Positions 8,345 through 17,286 of a stretch of 64,000 nt of DNA are shown piece after piece. The notes under the pieces are model-generated. The model was not told the DNA's origin. It saw nothing but the letters and a program-made list of their open reading frames with translations, and did not search any database. The DNA lies in assembly GCF_004365705.1 (NCBI RefSeq), contig NZ_SOBN01000002.1, positions 930,001 through 994,000 of the forward strand. Reading direction: 5' to 3'. A program made the translations under genes and the position numbers. Each line of letters starts with the position of its first letter. The stretch's first letter is position 1. This DNA comes from Streptomyces sp. 846.5 (GTDB lineage Bacteria > Actinomycetota > Actinomycetes > Streptomycetales > Streptomycetaceae).

Positions 8345-9350
8345 GTGGTCGGAACGAATGCGGTCGCGGAGGCCAGCTCCGGCGTCGGTCCGGGACGACC
8401 GGCGCCGAGGAACGCGGCGACCCTGACGGTCGCCGCCAAAGAAGACGTCGCCGAGGGCGTCGTGTCACTCACCCTCACCCACTCGGGCGGTGCCCGGCTG
8501 CCGGACTGGACGCCCGGCTCCCATATCGACCTGGTCCTGGCGAACGGGGCGACCCGGCAGTACTCGCTGTGCGGCGACCGATGGGACGCCCATACCTACC
8601 GGATCGCCGTGCTGCGGGAGCCCGCGGGACGGGGAGGATCCGCCTATGTGCACGACCGACTGCGTCCAGGGGACCGCGTCGGGGTCGGCGGCCCCCGCAA
8701 CCACTTCCCCCTCGTGCCGTCGGAGAAGTACCTGTTCATCGCGGGCGGCATCGGCATCACCCCGCTGCTGCCCATGGTGCGTCAGGCCGAACTGCTGGGC
8801 GCGCACTGGCAGTTGCTGTACGGCGGGCGCACGCGTTCGTCGATGGCCTTTCGCGAGGAGCTGACGCGGCCTATGGCGAACGGGTGCACGTCGTCCCGCA
8901 GGACGAACTCGGGCTGCTGGACCTGGCGGCCTGGATCGGTACACCGCGACCGGGCGCCAAGGTGTACTGCTGCGGACCCGCCCCGCTGCTCACCGCCGTG
9001 CAAGCGGCCTGCGCCGCCTGGCCGCCGTACGCCCTGCGGGTCGAGCGCTTCACCTCCGGCGCGCAGACCCCGCCGGTACGGGACACCGCCTTCGAGGTCG
9101 AACTGCGCCGCACAGGACGAACCGTCACCGTCACCCCGGACGTGTCCGTGCTGGAGGCGGTACGCGGCGCCGGCGCGGACGTGCTGTCCTCCTGCGAGCA
9201 GGGCACCTGCGGAACGTGTCTGACGCCCGTGCTGGAGGGACAGCCCGACCATCGGGACTCGGTGCTGGCCGACCACGAACGGGCGGCGAACGACTGCCTG
9301 TTCCTGTGCGTGTCGCGTTCCTGCGGCGACACCGAAGAGCGGCGCTGTGA
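8345..9350 (+). pseudogene. Ferredoxin-type oxygenase reductase (VanB/PDR-like), frameshifted
   Basis: The parts of a class IA oxygenase reductase occur in order but in two frames. The flavin site RQYSLCGDRW and NAD site GGIGITPLLPM are in frame with a GTG at 8345 preceded by GGGAGG. After about 8862 the match continues one frame over with VYCCGPAPLLTAV and a plant-type 2Fe-2S loop SSCEQGTCGTCL plus a distal Cys. One lost base near 8862 would explain it. The C-terminal end after SRSCGD is also irregular and has no timely stop. Such proteins feed electrons from NAD(P)H to a Rieske or other oxygenase, but no oxygenase gene is in this window. A base-call error cannot be excluded. Confidence 0.82.
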
Positions 9351-9584
9351 CGAAGGCGGGTTCCGTGGCGGTCGTACGGACACCGGGCAGACGCCTGTGG
9401 ATCTTCTGGTCCGGCGAGGGGAGGCCTCCTGGGCCTGGACCGACGAAGGCGTCCGTCACACAGGTCGTCCGAGAGCCCCAGCCCGGGGCCACCAGAACCA
9501 CCTACACGCAGGATTAGAAGACCTACGGCGTGGAGGGGTGGGTGAGGACAGGACACATACGGAGGGTCCTTCCTGGTGGCGGGG

Positions 9585-10235
9585 TCAGCTGTGGGGGACG
9601 GAGAGCGCCATTCCCACCTCCGGTTCGGTGCGCCGGCGGACGTCCGCCAGGGACACTTCAGAGGCGAGTTCGACCAGGGACAGTCCGTCAGCCGTGATGT
9701 CGATGACGGCAAGGTCGGTGATGATCCGGTGGACACAGGCGCGCCCGGTCAGCGGGAGCGAGCACTCGTCAACGATCTTCGGTGAGCCGTCCTTGGCGGT
9801 GTGCTCCATGAGGACGATGACCTTGCGGGCACCGTGCACCAGGTCCATGGCACCGCCCATGCCTTTGATCATCTTGCCGGGTACGGTCCAGTTGGCGAGG
9901 TCACCGGCCGCGGAGACCTGCATGCCGCCCAGTACGGCGACGTCGATGCGGCCGCCGCGGATCATCCCGAAGGACCGGGCGGAGTCGAAGAAGGAGGCGC
10001 CGGGCAGCACGGTGACGGTCTCCTTGCCCGCGTTGATCAGGTCGGGGTCGACCTCGTCGTCGTAGGGGTAGGGACCGGTGCCCAGGATGCCGTTCTCCGA
10101 GTGCAGCACCACGTGGACGTCGGGCGGGAGGTGGTTGGGGATGAGGGTGGGCAGTCCGATGCCCAGGTTCACGTAGGAGCCGTCGGGCAGTTCACGGGCG
10201 GCGCGGGCCGCCATCTGGTCGCGGGTCCAGGCCAT
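9585..10235 (-). CDS. 3-oxoacid CoA-transferase, subunit B
   Basis: A 216-residue beta subunit of the SCOT/PcaIJ class. These heterotetramers move CoA from succinyl-CoA to a 3-oxoacid such as acetoacetate or 3-oxoadipate. The active-site glutamate lies in HSENGILG near residue 50, with [13 protein letters not shown] and [10 protein letters not shown] further on, all at usual positions. The ATG overlaps the stop of the alpha-subunit gene by one base, so the two are co-translated. The natural acceptor cannot be told from the motifs. Neighbouring FAH and MFS genes suit growth on an organic acid. Confidence 0.93.
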   Translation of the reverse strand: MAWTRDQMAARAARELPDGSYVNLGIGLPTLIPNHLPPDVHVVLHSENGILGTGPYPYDDEVDPDLINAGKETVTVLPGASFFDSARSFGMIRGGRIDVAVLGGMQVSAAGDLANWTVPGKMIKGMGGAMDLVHGARKVIVLMEHTAKDGSPKIVDECSLPLTGRACVHRIITDLAVIDITADGLSLVELASEVSLADVRRRTEPEVGMALSVPHS

Positions 10236-11008
10236 CAGTGCCGCTCCTCACGCGTGCGGACGGTGCGTTTCTCGATGCCCTTGGCGTCGGCGCGGACGGG
10301 GCCCACGACCCGGTCGACGTAGATGCCGGGCAGGTGGACGACGTCGGGGTCAGTGGCGCCGGGTTCGAGGAGTTCCTCGACCTCGGCGATGGTGGTCCGG
10401 CCGGCCATGGCCGCGAGGGGGTTGAAGTTGGCGGCGCTGCGGTGGAAGACGAGGTTGCCGTGCCGGTCGCCGCGGGCGGCCCGTACCAGGGCGAAGTCGG
10501 TGGTGATGGCTTCCTCCAGGACGTACGCCCGGCCGCGGAAGGTGCGTGTCTCCTTGGGCGGGGAGGCCACCGCGACGCTGCCGTCGGGGCCGTAGCGCCA
10601 GGGCAGGCCGCCGTCGGCGACCTGGGTACCGACCCCGGCGGGGGTGTAGAAGGCGGGGATGCCGGTGCCGCCGGCGCGCAACCGTTCGGCGAGGATGCCC
10701 TGCGGGGTGAGTTCAACCTCGAGTTCACCGGCGAGGTACTGGCGGGCGAACTCCTTGTTCTCGCCGACGTAGGAGCCGGTTACTCGGGCGATTCGGCCGG
10801 CCGCCAGCAGGACGCCGAGGCCCTGGCCGTCCACGCCGCAGTTGTTGGAGACGACGCGCAGTCCGTCGGCGCCCTGGGCGTGCAGGGCGTCGATGAGCAC
10901 GGTGGGTATGCCGCACAGCCCGAAGCCGCCCACCGCCAGCGACGCCCCTTGCGGTATGTCGGCGACAGCCTCGGCGGCCGAGGCCATGACCTTGTCCACG
11001 TTGTTCAT
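10235..11008 (-). CDS. 3-oxoacid CoA-transferase, subunit A
   Basis: A 257-residue alpha subunit. The glycine-rich CoA site [16 protein letters not shown] lies near residue 28, followed by [16 protein letters not shown] and [16 protein letters not shown]. It is slightly longer than some bacterial alpha subunits (about 230) because of its C-terminal tail. It precedes the B subunit directly and follows the FAH-family gene by 65 bp, so it belongs to the operon that begins at 14629. Together the subunits should load or unload CoA on a 3-oxoacid. Confidence 0.93.
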   Translation of the reverse strand: MNNVDKVMASAAEAVADIPQGASLAVGGFGLCGIPTVLIDALHAQGADGLRVVSNNCGVDGQGLGVLLAAGRIARVTGSYVGENKEFARQYLAGELEVELTPQGILAERLRAGGTGIPAFYTPAGVGTQVADGGLPWRYGPDGSVAVASPPKETRTFRGRAYVLEEAITTDFALVRAARGDRHGNLVFHRSAANFNPLAAMAGRTTIAEVEELLEPGATDPDVVHLPGIYVDRVVGPVRADAKGIEKRTVRTREERH

Positions 11009-11073
11009 GCCTTACTCCGGTGCCGGACGCGGTGTCCGGCACCGGGGTGGTGCCAGAGCTCATCGCACGGGGG

Positions 11074-12018
11074 TTATCGCTTGCGGCGGGCTGGTGGCAG
11101 AGGCACCGGGGCGACGCCCTCGACGACGGTGTTGCTGATGGTGCCGATGCCCTCGACTGTCATGGTGACGCTGTCGCCGGGGACCAGGGGCGGTGGTTCG
11201 AGGATGCCGTGGCGGCCCCAGAGTTCGGCCAGGCAGCCGCCGTTGCCGCAGGTTCCGGAGCCCAGGACGTCGCCGGGGCGGATCCAGGTGCCGCGGGAGG
11301 CGTACGCCGCCATCTCCTCGAACGTCCAGGCCATGTTGGCCAGTCGGTCCTGTCCGACCGTCTCCCCGTTGACGGCGACGGTGAGGGCGAGATCGAGGAA
11401 GCCTTCAGCGTCGCGGTGGGGTTCGAGTTCGTCGGGGGTGACGAGCCAGGGGCCGAGAGTGGTGGAGGTGTCCTTGCCCTTGGCCGGGCCGAGTTTGACC
11501 CTCATCTCGCGGCCCTGGAGGTCGCGGGCGGACCAGTCGCCCAGGATTGTGTAGCCGAGGATGTGGTCGCGTGCCTGCTCGGGCGTCAGATCCCGGCCCG
11601 CCTTGCCGATGACGGCGGCGACTTCGAGTTCGAAGTCGAAGCGCCCGCAGCCCGGCGGTATCGGCACGTCGTCGTGGGCGCCGATCATCGCGTACGGGTT
11701 GGTGAAGTAGAACGCCGGTGCGGCGTACCACTCCTCGGGGACGGTGTCGCCGTATCCCTGTGCGACTCCCGCGACATGGCTCTCGAAGGTCATGTAGTCG
11801 CGGACGGTGGGCGGCTGCAGCGGAGGCAGTAGGTGCGCAGCGGCCAGGGGCACGGGCAGGGAGGTGGTCAGGGCGCGCTCTCCCCATGCGCGCAGGGCTT
11901 CCTCCCCTTTCACGATCAGGTCCAGGAGGTCGACGGGGTGCTCGAAGGGGTGGAGCTGGTCGTCGGCGACGACTCCCGACTGCCGTTTCCCGTCGTGGAC
12001 GAAGCTTGCGAACTTCAC
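11074..12018 (-). CDS. Fumarylacetoacetate hydrolase-family protein
   Basis: A 314-residue FAH-superfamily enzyme. Members cleave C-C bonds of acylpyruvates, decarboxylate oxaloacetate or hydrate dienoates, using one divalent metal. The fold's signature segments are present: SHVAGVAQGYG (about 80), metal-ligand region FDFELEVAAVIG (about 130), GYTILGDWSARDLQ (about 155) and GSGTCGNGG (about 250). The GTG start overlaps the MFS stop (GTGA). Next to a CoA-transferase it suggests the lower part of an aromatic or cyclic-acid pathway. True fumarylacetoacetase is possible, but no homogentisate genes are nearby. Confidence 0.88.
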   Translation of the reverse strand: MKFASFVHDGKRQSGVVADDQLHPFEHPVDLLDLIVKGEEALRAWGERALTTSLPVPLAAAHLLPPLQPPTVRDYMTFESHVAGVAQGYGDTVPEEWYAAPAFYFTNPYAMIGAHDDVPIPPGCGRFDFELEVAAVIGKAGRDLTPEQARDHILGYTILGDWSARDLQGREMRVKLGPAKGKDTSTTLGPWLVTPDELEPHRDAEGFLDLALTVAVNGETVGQDRLANMAWTFEEMAAYASRGTWIRPGDVLGSGTCGNGGCLAELWGRHGILEPPPLVPGDSVTMTVEGIGTISNTVVEGVAPVPLPPARRKR

Positions 12019-13613
12019 GCCGCGCTGCCCTCCGCCTCGGCCGGCGCGGTGCCGCTGCGGCGGAAGCCGACGAAGACGGCGGCGATCACGGCGGCGGTCA
12101 CACAGGCGCAGGCGGTGAGGATCAGCCCGTAGTTATAGCCGTGGGCCAGGGCGTCTGTGGTGTAGGGGGCGAGCTTGGCGCTGAGTGGGCCCAGGTCCGC
12201 GCTGTGCAGAGCCAGCGGGCCACCCGCGTGCAGGACGGCGGAGGCGATGCCGTGCTCCTGTGGGGTCAGTCCGGCATGGACGAGGCTCCCGGTCAGTTGG
12301 CCGGCGGCCATGGCGAGGGCGACGGCGCCGACGACGGCCGGGCCGAGAGTCTGGCCCAGGTCACGGACCAGGCTGGTGGTGGCTGCCGCCATGCCGGTCA
12401 GGTTCCGCGGGACGACGTTGACGGCGGCGGCGGTGAGCGCGGCGACGACCAGGCCGAAGCCGACGCCGTTCAGGATCAGCGGGCCCACCATGGGCAGCAG
12501 AGCGGTGTCGTGGATCGGCAGTGACCGCAGCCACAGCTGGCCCGTGGCCATCGCCAGGAAGCCGGTGACGAGCATGGGCCCGGGGCCGATGCGGTGCAGC
12601 AGACGGACCAGCAGGGGCCAGATCAACGGCGTGCACGCTTGGATGATCATGACTGGTATCGCGGCCTGGAAGGGGGTCTGGTGCTGGATGACGCCGAGGC
12701 GGATGCTCAGGTCGTACGCGCCGCCGAGGAAGCCCAGCATGCCGATCACCGCCATCGCGGCCGACGCGGCGAACGCCGGTATGCGGAAGAGGCTCAGCCT
12801 CAGCATCGGGGCGGCGCTGCGGTTCTCCACCACGACGAACGCGGTGATGAAGGCGGCGAAGGTGACGAAGGACGCGACGACGGGGGCCGAGCCCCAGCCG
12901 TCCGAGGGACCCTGGATGATGCCGTACAGCAGGGCGAGCAGGGCCACGGCGATGGTGATCTGTCCCGGCCAGTCCAGTGCGCGGCCCTCCGGGGCGCTGG
13001 ACTCGGTGCCGAGCAGCCAGACCGCCACAGCGACGATCACGGCGAGCACGCCGGTCACGCCGAACGCCCACTGGAAGGGCGCGTGTTCGACGATGCCTCC
13101 GGACATGAGCGGGGCGATGAAGGCGCCGAGCGACAGGGCTGCGGTCCAGGAGGCCAGGCCCCTGGCGCGTGCGGCCGGGGTGGTCGTGATCGCGGTGATC
13201 ATCGCCAGGGAGGCGGGGAAGAGCGCGGCGGCTCCGATGCCGGAGATCGCCTGGCCGGTGATCAGCTGGGCCGGGGTGGCGGAGGTGGCGGACACCAGGT
13301 AGCCGACGGCGGCCAGCAGTGCCGCGCCGACGACGAGCTTCTTGCGGCCGTAGCGGTCGCCCACGACGCCGAAGGTGAGCGCCAGGATGGCGGCAGGCAC
13401 CAGAAAGGCGTCACTGATCCAGGTCAGTTCCGCGCCGGACGTCTGGAGCGCGCGCTGCATCGCGCCGTTGATCGCGGCGGGCAGCACCAGACCGATCTGG
13501 GCCAGGCAGACGGCCAGACAGCCGGCGGCAATCGTGCCGGTGTGCCGGGCCGGAGCGGCCGGTACGGCCTCGGAGGCGCCGAGCGGTGGGTCGTAGGCAG
13601 GCGTGGAGACCAT
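12015..13613 (-). CDS. MFS transporter (DHA2-like, 14-helix class)
   Basis: A 532-residue major facilitator with about 14 hydrophobic segments. The inter-helix 2-3 loop motif GDRYGRKKL lies near residue 95, and GISGIGAAALFPASLAMI-like helix 5 sequence follows. The DHA2 class mostly exports drugs, but in this operon, between an MBL hydrolase and FAH and CoA-transferase genes, it may import the pathway substrate or expel a toxic intermediate. The ATG at 13613 has a perfect AAGGAGGA site. The larger upstream extension of the frame has no such signal and overlaps the MBL gene. Confidence 0.9.
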   Translation of the reverse strand: MVSTPAYDPPLGASEAVPAAPARHTGTIAAGCLAVCLAQIGLVLPAAINGAMQRALQTSGAELTWISDAFLVPAAILALTFGVVGDRYGRKKLVVGAALLAAVGYLVSATSATPAQLITGQAISGIGAAALFPASLAMITAITTTPAARARGLASWTAALSLGAFIAPLMSGGIVEHAPFQWAFGVTGVLAVIVAVAVWLLGTESSAPEGRALDWPGQITIAVALLALLYGIIQGPSDGWGSAPVVASFVTFAAFITAFVVVENRSAAPMLRLSLFRIPAFAASAAMAVIGMLGFLGGAYDLSIRLGVIQHQTPFQAAIPVMIIQACTPLIWPLLVRLLHRIGPGPMLVTGFLAMATGQLWLRSLPIHDTALLPMVGPLILNGVGFGLVVAALTAAAVNVVPRNLTGMAAATTSLVRDLGQTLGPAVVGAVALAMAAGQLTGSLVHAGLTPQEHGIASAVLHAGGPLALHSADLGPLSAKLAPYTTDALAHGYNYGLILTACACVTAAVIAAVFVGFRRSGTAPAEAEGSAA

Positions 13614-13690
13614 GTCTCCTCCTTGGAGGGGTTGGCGGGTCGTACGGCCCGAGGGAAACGGCGGGGAGATCGTTGGTGCGGGGAGCGCCG

Positions 13691-14629
13691 TCAGAGGCTG
13701 GGACAGAGCTCGGCCATGCAGCCGAACAGTCCGGGGCCGTCGAGCGGGGGCAGTGAGGGGTCGAGCTCCCGGTAAACGGTGTGCACGTTGACGGCCAGGC
13801 GTTCGCTCTCGCCCAGGTCGGCGAAGCGGCCAAGGCGGATGTCGCGTGCCGTGTCCATGGCGGGCATGCCGGCGGTGAAGCGGGCGGTGGCCTGCTCGTG
13901 GACGTATTCGAGGTAGTCGCGGATCTCGCGGACGGACTGCTTGGTGGTGACGGGGCCGTGGCCTGGTACGACGATGTCGGCGTCGAGGCCCAGCAACAGG
14001 TCGCAGGCGGCGAGCCAGCGGGTGAAGGGACCGTGCCAGACGACCGGCGCTGCTCCGGCGAAGACGATGTCGCCGGTGTAGACGGTCCGGGCCTGCGGCA
14101 CGTGGACGATCGTGTCGCCGGCGCTGTGCGCGGGCCCCACGTCGATGAGGCGGACCTCCGTCCCGCCGATGTCGAGGACGGTCTCGCCGTCGAAGACCCG
14201 GTTCGGGAGGACGGGTTCGATGTCGGTGTAGTCGAAGCGGCCGAAGATCCGGCGGGCGAAGTGTCCGGCCGGGCTGTCCATGCCGGTCAGTGCGCCCATG
14301 TCGGCCGGGCCCACCTGCCGCATGTCCGCCACGGACCCGCGGGCTGCGATGATCTCGGCGTGGGCCACGAGCTGGTTGCCGAACCAGTGGTCGCCGTTGC
14401 CGTGGGTGTTGACCACGGTGGAGATCGGTGCGGGAGCGGTAAGCGGCGCCAGCGCGTCGAGCATGTTCTTGGTCAGCCGCAGGTCGTAGAGGGTGTCGAC
14501 GAGCAGTGACTCGCCCCGGCCGGTGATCAGCCCGGCGTTGCTCATGCCCCATCCGACATCGCCCGCGATCCAGGCGTAACAGCCGTGTCCGAGCTCGACA
14601 CGGCCCGTCCGGGATGTCACGGAAGCCAC
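13691..14629 (-). CDS. MBL-fold metallo-hydrolase
   Basis: A 312-residue metallo-beta-lactamase-fold hydrolase. The metal motif is THGNGDHWFGN near residue 78, that is H-x-N-x-D-H in place of H-x-H-x-D-H, followed by VGPAHSAGD (about 165), YTGDIVF (about 185) and VPGHGPVTT (about 220). One metal site may therefore be altered, a variant known in some members. The substrate is probably an ester, lactone or thioester. The GTG start has AAGGAGG upstream; the site lies just outside the palindrome at 14677. It is the first gene of the operon that runs to 9585. Confidence 0.86.
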   Translation of the reverse strand: MASVTSRTGRVELGHGCYAWIAGDVGWGMSNAGLITGRGESLLVDTLYDLRLTKNMLDALAPLTAPAPISTVVNTHGNGDHWFGNQLVAHAEIIAARGSVADMRQVGPADMGALTGMDSPAGHFARRIFGRFDYTDIEPVLPNRVFDGETVLDIGGTEVRLIDVGPAHSAGDTIVHVPQARTVYTGDIVFAGAAPVVWHGPFTRWLAACDLLLGLDADIVVPGHGPVTTKQSVREIRDYLEYVHEQATARFTAGMPAMDTARDIRLGRFADLGESERLAVNVHTVYRELDPSLPPLDGPGLFGCMAELCPSL

Positions 14630-14676
14630 ATTGCCTCCTTGTCAGCGTCCCGCGCTCAACAGTGCGAGACTTCCAT

Positions 14677-14704
14677 CCACTGCTGGACTTGAGTCCAGTA
14701 GTGG
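14677..14704. promoter_or_regulatory. 28-bp palindromic operator for the divergent TetR gene
   Basis: Half-sites CCACTGCTGGACT and AGTCCAGTAGTGG flank a TG centre and match as an inverted repeat at 12 of 13 positions. It lies 48 bp before the MBL gene start and 67 bp before the TetR start, so one bound dimer pair could shut off both directions. The length and symmetry are normal for a TetR operator. Confidence 0.8.
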
Positions 14705-14770
14705 AGAGGAATCTAGACAGGTCCCGGGGAGGGGTCAAGAGGCGTGCGGCCTTGTGTTGTACTGGGGGCC

Positions 14771-15418
14771 ATGAAGATCCGGGACGCGGCAGCCGCCTCC
14801 GAGGGCGGCGCGGCCGTCGGGCGCCAGGAGCGCAGGCGTCGGAAGCTCCACGACCAGCTGTATGAGACGGCGGTCGGTCTCTTCGTCGCCCAGGGATTCG
14901 AGGCGACCACCATGGAGCAGATCGCCGAGGCCGCCGATGTCGCCCGGGCGACCGTCTTCAACCACTTCGCGCAGAAGGTCGGCTTCCTCGAAGAATGGGG
15001 AGTCCGCCGCCGTGCCCGCGTCGCTGAGATTCTCGGCGCGGAGCACGCCGAGGATCTGCCGGTCGGCGACCGACTGCGCCGCTACCTGAAGGAGATGGGC
15101 GACCTCAACGTCGCCTCACGAGCCGAGACCACCGTCCTGATGGACGCCTCAGCACGGTACGGGCACCTCCTGCAGGACCCATCCCTGGAAGTCGAACTCG
15201 CCAGGATCGTCGAGCAAGGGCGGCAATGCGGGGAGATCAGGGCGGGCGTCGACCGCGACCAGGCCGGCCAACTGCTGGCCGCCTGCTACTTCTCGACGAT
15301 CCTGCGCTGGATCCGCGAGGAACCGGCCCCCTTCGACCTGCACGAGCGCCTCGCCGGGGCGCTCGACATCATCCTGCTGGGCCTTCTTGCCGACGAGGCA
15401 CATGCCGGGGAACCCTGA
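14771..15418 (+). CDS. TetR-family regulator of the MBL-MFS-FAH-CoA-transferase operon
   Basis: A 215-residue TetR protein. The helix-turn-helix is MEQIAEAADVARATVFNHF, near residue 45. The rest is a helical ligand domain without recognisable specificity. The ATG at 14771 is used; a GTG at 14744 in the same frame would add nine residues and has GGAGGGG nearby, so the start is not settled. It is divergent from the operon beginning at 14629, and the palindrome at 14677-14704 lies between them. It is probably an autorepressor released by the pathway substrate. Confidence 0.9.
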   Translation: MKIRDAAAASEGGAAVGRQERRRRKLHDQLYETAVGLFVAQGFEATTMEQIAEAADVARATVFNHFAQKVGFLEEWGVRRRARVAEILGAEHAEDLPVGDRLRRYLKEMGDLNVASRAETTVLMDASARYGHLLQDPSLEVELARIVEQGRQCGEIRAGVDRDQAGQLLAACYFSTILRWIREEPAPFDLHERLAGALDIILLGLLADEAHAGEP

Positions 15419-15469
15419 CGGTTTCCCCTCACCGCGGCCTTGGGGCAAGAGGCTGGTGCCCGTCGATCA

Positions 15470-15705
15470 AGGGGTCCTTCCACTATGCCCGCCCGGGTCG
15501 CGCGGCCTGGCACCGCTCCCCCACACTCGGCTTCGCTCGCGCGGGAGGGGCCCCCACCGCCGTGTTGCCGGAGAGCCCAGGTAGCTCCTCCCCCACTCTG
15601 GGCTGCGCTCGAGCGGGGGACCCCCATCCAGGGCTCTCAGGCGCCCTTCGATGCACGGCACCAGAGCACACGACCTCATCGGGCGCTCATAGTCAAAGGA
15701 CCCCT
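15470..15705. repeat. MITE-like element with terminal inverted repeats
   Basis: The ends are 15470-15494 (beginning AGGGGTCCTT) and 15681-15705 (ending AAGGACCCCT), inverted copies that agree at about 21 of 25 positions. Inside lie two copies of a G+C hairpin unit at 15515-15555 and 15584-15626 (core CCCCCACTC...GAGCGGGGG) and a further inverted pair GAGAGCCC/GGGCTCTC. No open frame is credible. It looks like a small non-autonomous transposable element or a REP-type palindromic block. Confidence 0.55.
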
Positions 15706-15712
15706 AAGCAAG

Positions 15713-15773
15713 CCCGTGGCTCCTGCGTGATCGTTCTACGTAGAGAACAAAAATGATCACGCAGGACCACGGG
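15713..15773. repeat. Long hairpin, possible insertion-sequence end
   Basis: The left arm 15713-15732 begins CCCGTGGCTCCTGCG, and the right arm 15755-15773 is its near-perfect complement ending GACCACGGG. The 22-base loop contains a shorter inverted pair, GTTCT/AGAAC-like. It directly follows the MITE-like element, so both may be parts of one decayed transposable unit. A transcription terminator is less likely because no T-tract follows the right arm. Confidence 0.5.
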
Positions 15774-16330
15774 CATCCTGCATCCAGGGCCAAGCCACCC
15801 GGCCCAACACGAACCGTGACGTCCCGTCAACAGACCGAGCCAGCGCACCGCTCAACTTCGAAGACCCCCTAATCCGCCACCGCGCCAGCCCCCGCCCCTG
15901 CGTAAGGACCGTCATTTGCTGGCGGACCTATTAACGGTGAGTGTTGGTAGGGATTTTCGGAGTCTGGGCAAGTTGAGCGCCCGGTTGTGCTCGCCGCGGG
16001 CACCAGCCACGAGGCCCGCAATGCGACATGGCGTGAGCCGGCCATCCGTGCCCACCGCGACGGACCGCCCAGGCCGGCGCCCGGCTGACCGACAAGCAGC
16101 CGGGCGCGGACACCCGACCGGCTCCTCGCCATCCGACACCACAACAGGCATCCCGTGAGGAGCCCACCGTTTCCACGGCCACCAAGACCATGGAGGGCGC
16201 ACACTCCAGCCGGCCCACGGGCCGATGCGGGTCCGGGCGCGTAGCGGCTTCGCCGTCAGCACGGGTATCAGTTGCTCCGCATGGAGAACGACTGTGCTTG
16301 GTGCTGATTGAGCTGTGGGCGCTGTCGGGG
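15774..16330. other. Gene-free stretch with one intron-derived repeat
   Basis: Apart from the repeat copy at 15906-15987, nothing here is convincing. All frames are short, mutually overlapping and lack a start site with a ribosome-binding sequence. It separates the decayed mobile DNA from the reductase gene that ends at 16331. Confidence 0.6.
15906..15987 (+). repeat. Repeat copy A (shared with 18831-18936)
   Basis: Bases 15936-15987 match 18885-18936 at 50 of 52 positions, starting GGTGAGTGT and ending CGCCCGGTTG. Upstream, GGACCGTCATT and CTGGCGG also match the other copy once gaps are allowed. In copy B the matching upstream sequence is the tail of a group II intron reverse-transcriptase frame, so copy A is probably an internally deleted 3' end of the same element. 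Confidence 0.7.
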
Positions 16331-17056
16331 TCAGATGACGCGGTCGGCCACCCGCACCCGCTCGGCTGCCTGGAGTGCGGTTCGCAGCTCGGCGGCGGGA
16401 ACGGGGCGGCCGGGCGCTGTGAAGATCTGCTCGTCGGGCGTGGCGGGATCGGCGAGGTAGAGGCGGGTGTAGGCGGTGGCGTCCGGCTCGAAGCGCCAGC
16501 TCTGCGCGAGGGAGCCGGTGTCGATGGTGTCGAATCCCAGTCGGTTGATCAGCGTCGCTGCATCGGCTTTCGCGCCGGCGTCGTCACCGGCGATCGGCAG
16601 TGCGGTGCGGTCGGCGGCTCCCGGGTTATCCGAGGGGCGGGCCAGCTGGGGGATGTGGTGGGCCAGGATGTTGTTGAACGCCTTGACCAGCCGGGCTCCG
16701 TCGAAGTGCCGGTGGACCAGCTCACTGGTGGTGAGCTTGTCGTCGTCGAGCTCGGCGATCCGGCCGTCGCGGGACGGGTAGTAATTGCTGGTGTCCAGCA
16801 CGGTCTTGCCTGCGAGTGGTGCGGCCGGGACGGCGGTGTGCGCGGCGAGCGGTACGGAGAGCAGGATGAGGTCACCGGCGCTGGCCGCCTGCTCGACCGT
16901 GCCGGCCGTGGCCAGCGGGCCCAGCTCACTGATGAGGCCGGTGAGGCTCTGCGGGCCCCGGGAGTTGGAGATCACGACGCGGATGTCCGCCGCGACCGCG
17001 AGGCGCGCGACGGCGGCGCCGATGTTTCCGCTTCCGATGATGCCGAGGGTGGTCAT
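16331..17056 (-). CDS. NAD(P)-binding reductase, F420-dependent NADP reductase-like
   Basis: A 241-residue Rossmann protein of the NADPH-dependent F420 reductase/NADP oxidoreductase group. The dinucleotide motif LGIIGSGNIGAAVARLA is at residues 4-20. SNSRGPQSL at about 33 supplies the Ser-Arg pair typical of NADP binding, and VKAFNNI (about 125) is a hallmark of this family. It could pass hydride between NADPH and deazaflavin or act on a small carbonyl substrate. The ATG at 17056 follows AGGAG. It lies downstream of the Old Yellow Enzyme gene on the same strand with a 230-bp gap, so it may be a separate unit. Confidence 0.85.
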   Translation of the reverse strand: MTTLGIIGSGNIGAAVARLAVAADIRVVISNSRGPQSLTGLISELGPLATAGTVEQAASAGDLILLSVPLAAHTAVPAAPLAGKTVLDTSNYYPSRDGRIAELDDDKLTTSELVHRHFDGARLVKAFNNILAHHIPQLARPSDNPGAADRTALPIAGDDAGAKADAATLINRLGFDTIDTGSLAQSWRFEPDATAYTRLYLADPATPDEQIFTAPGRPVPAAELRTALQAAERVRVADRVI

Positions 17057-17286
17057 GTCTGCTCCTGGGGTTGGGGGGAGGGGGGTGGGCGTGCGGGCCG
17101 TGGTCTTGGTGGTGGCGCCGGTACCGGTCCGGAATCGGCCTGTAGCGGCGGGAGTGGGGACCCGGGGAGGCGGCTGGGGCACGGTGCTCGGCCGCCGAAG
17201 AAACGGAACGAGGGGCCGGTCCGGCAGTGGCTGTGGGCCCGTCGCGAGCGGCGGGCCGCAGCACGGACCGGTGGAGCCGCGTGTCC

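Noticed and set aside
12015-14738. Single 907-codon frame joining the MBL region and the MFS transporter
   Set aside because: The part above 13613 is Arg/His-rich and overlaps the MBL gene in another frame. AAGGAGGA before the ATG at 13613 marks the real MFS start.
15515-15626. Possible CRISPR-like repeats
   Set aside because: Only two copies with palindromic G+C sequence and no regular spacer set; they lie inside the MITE-like element.
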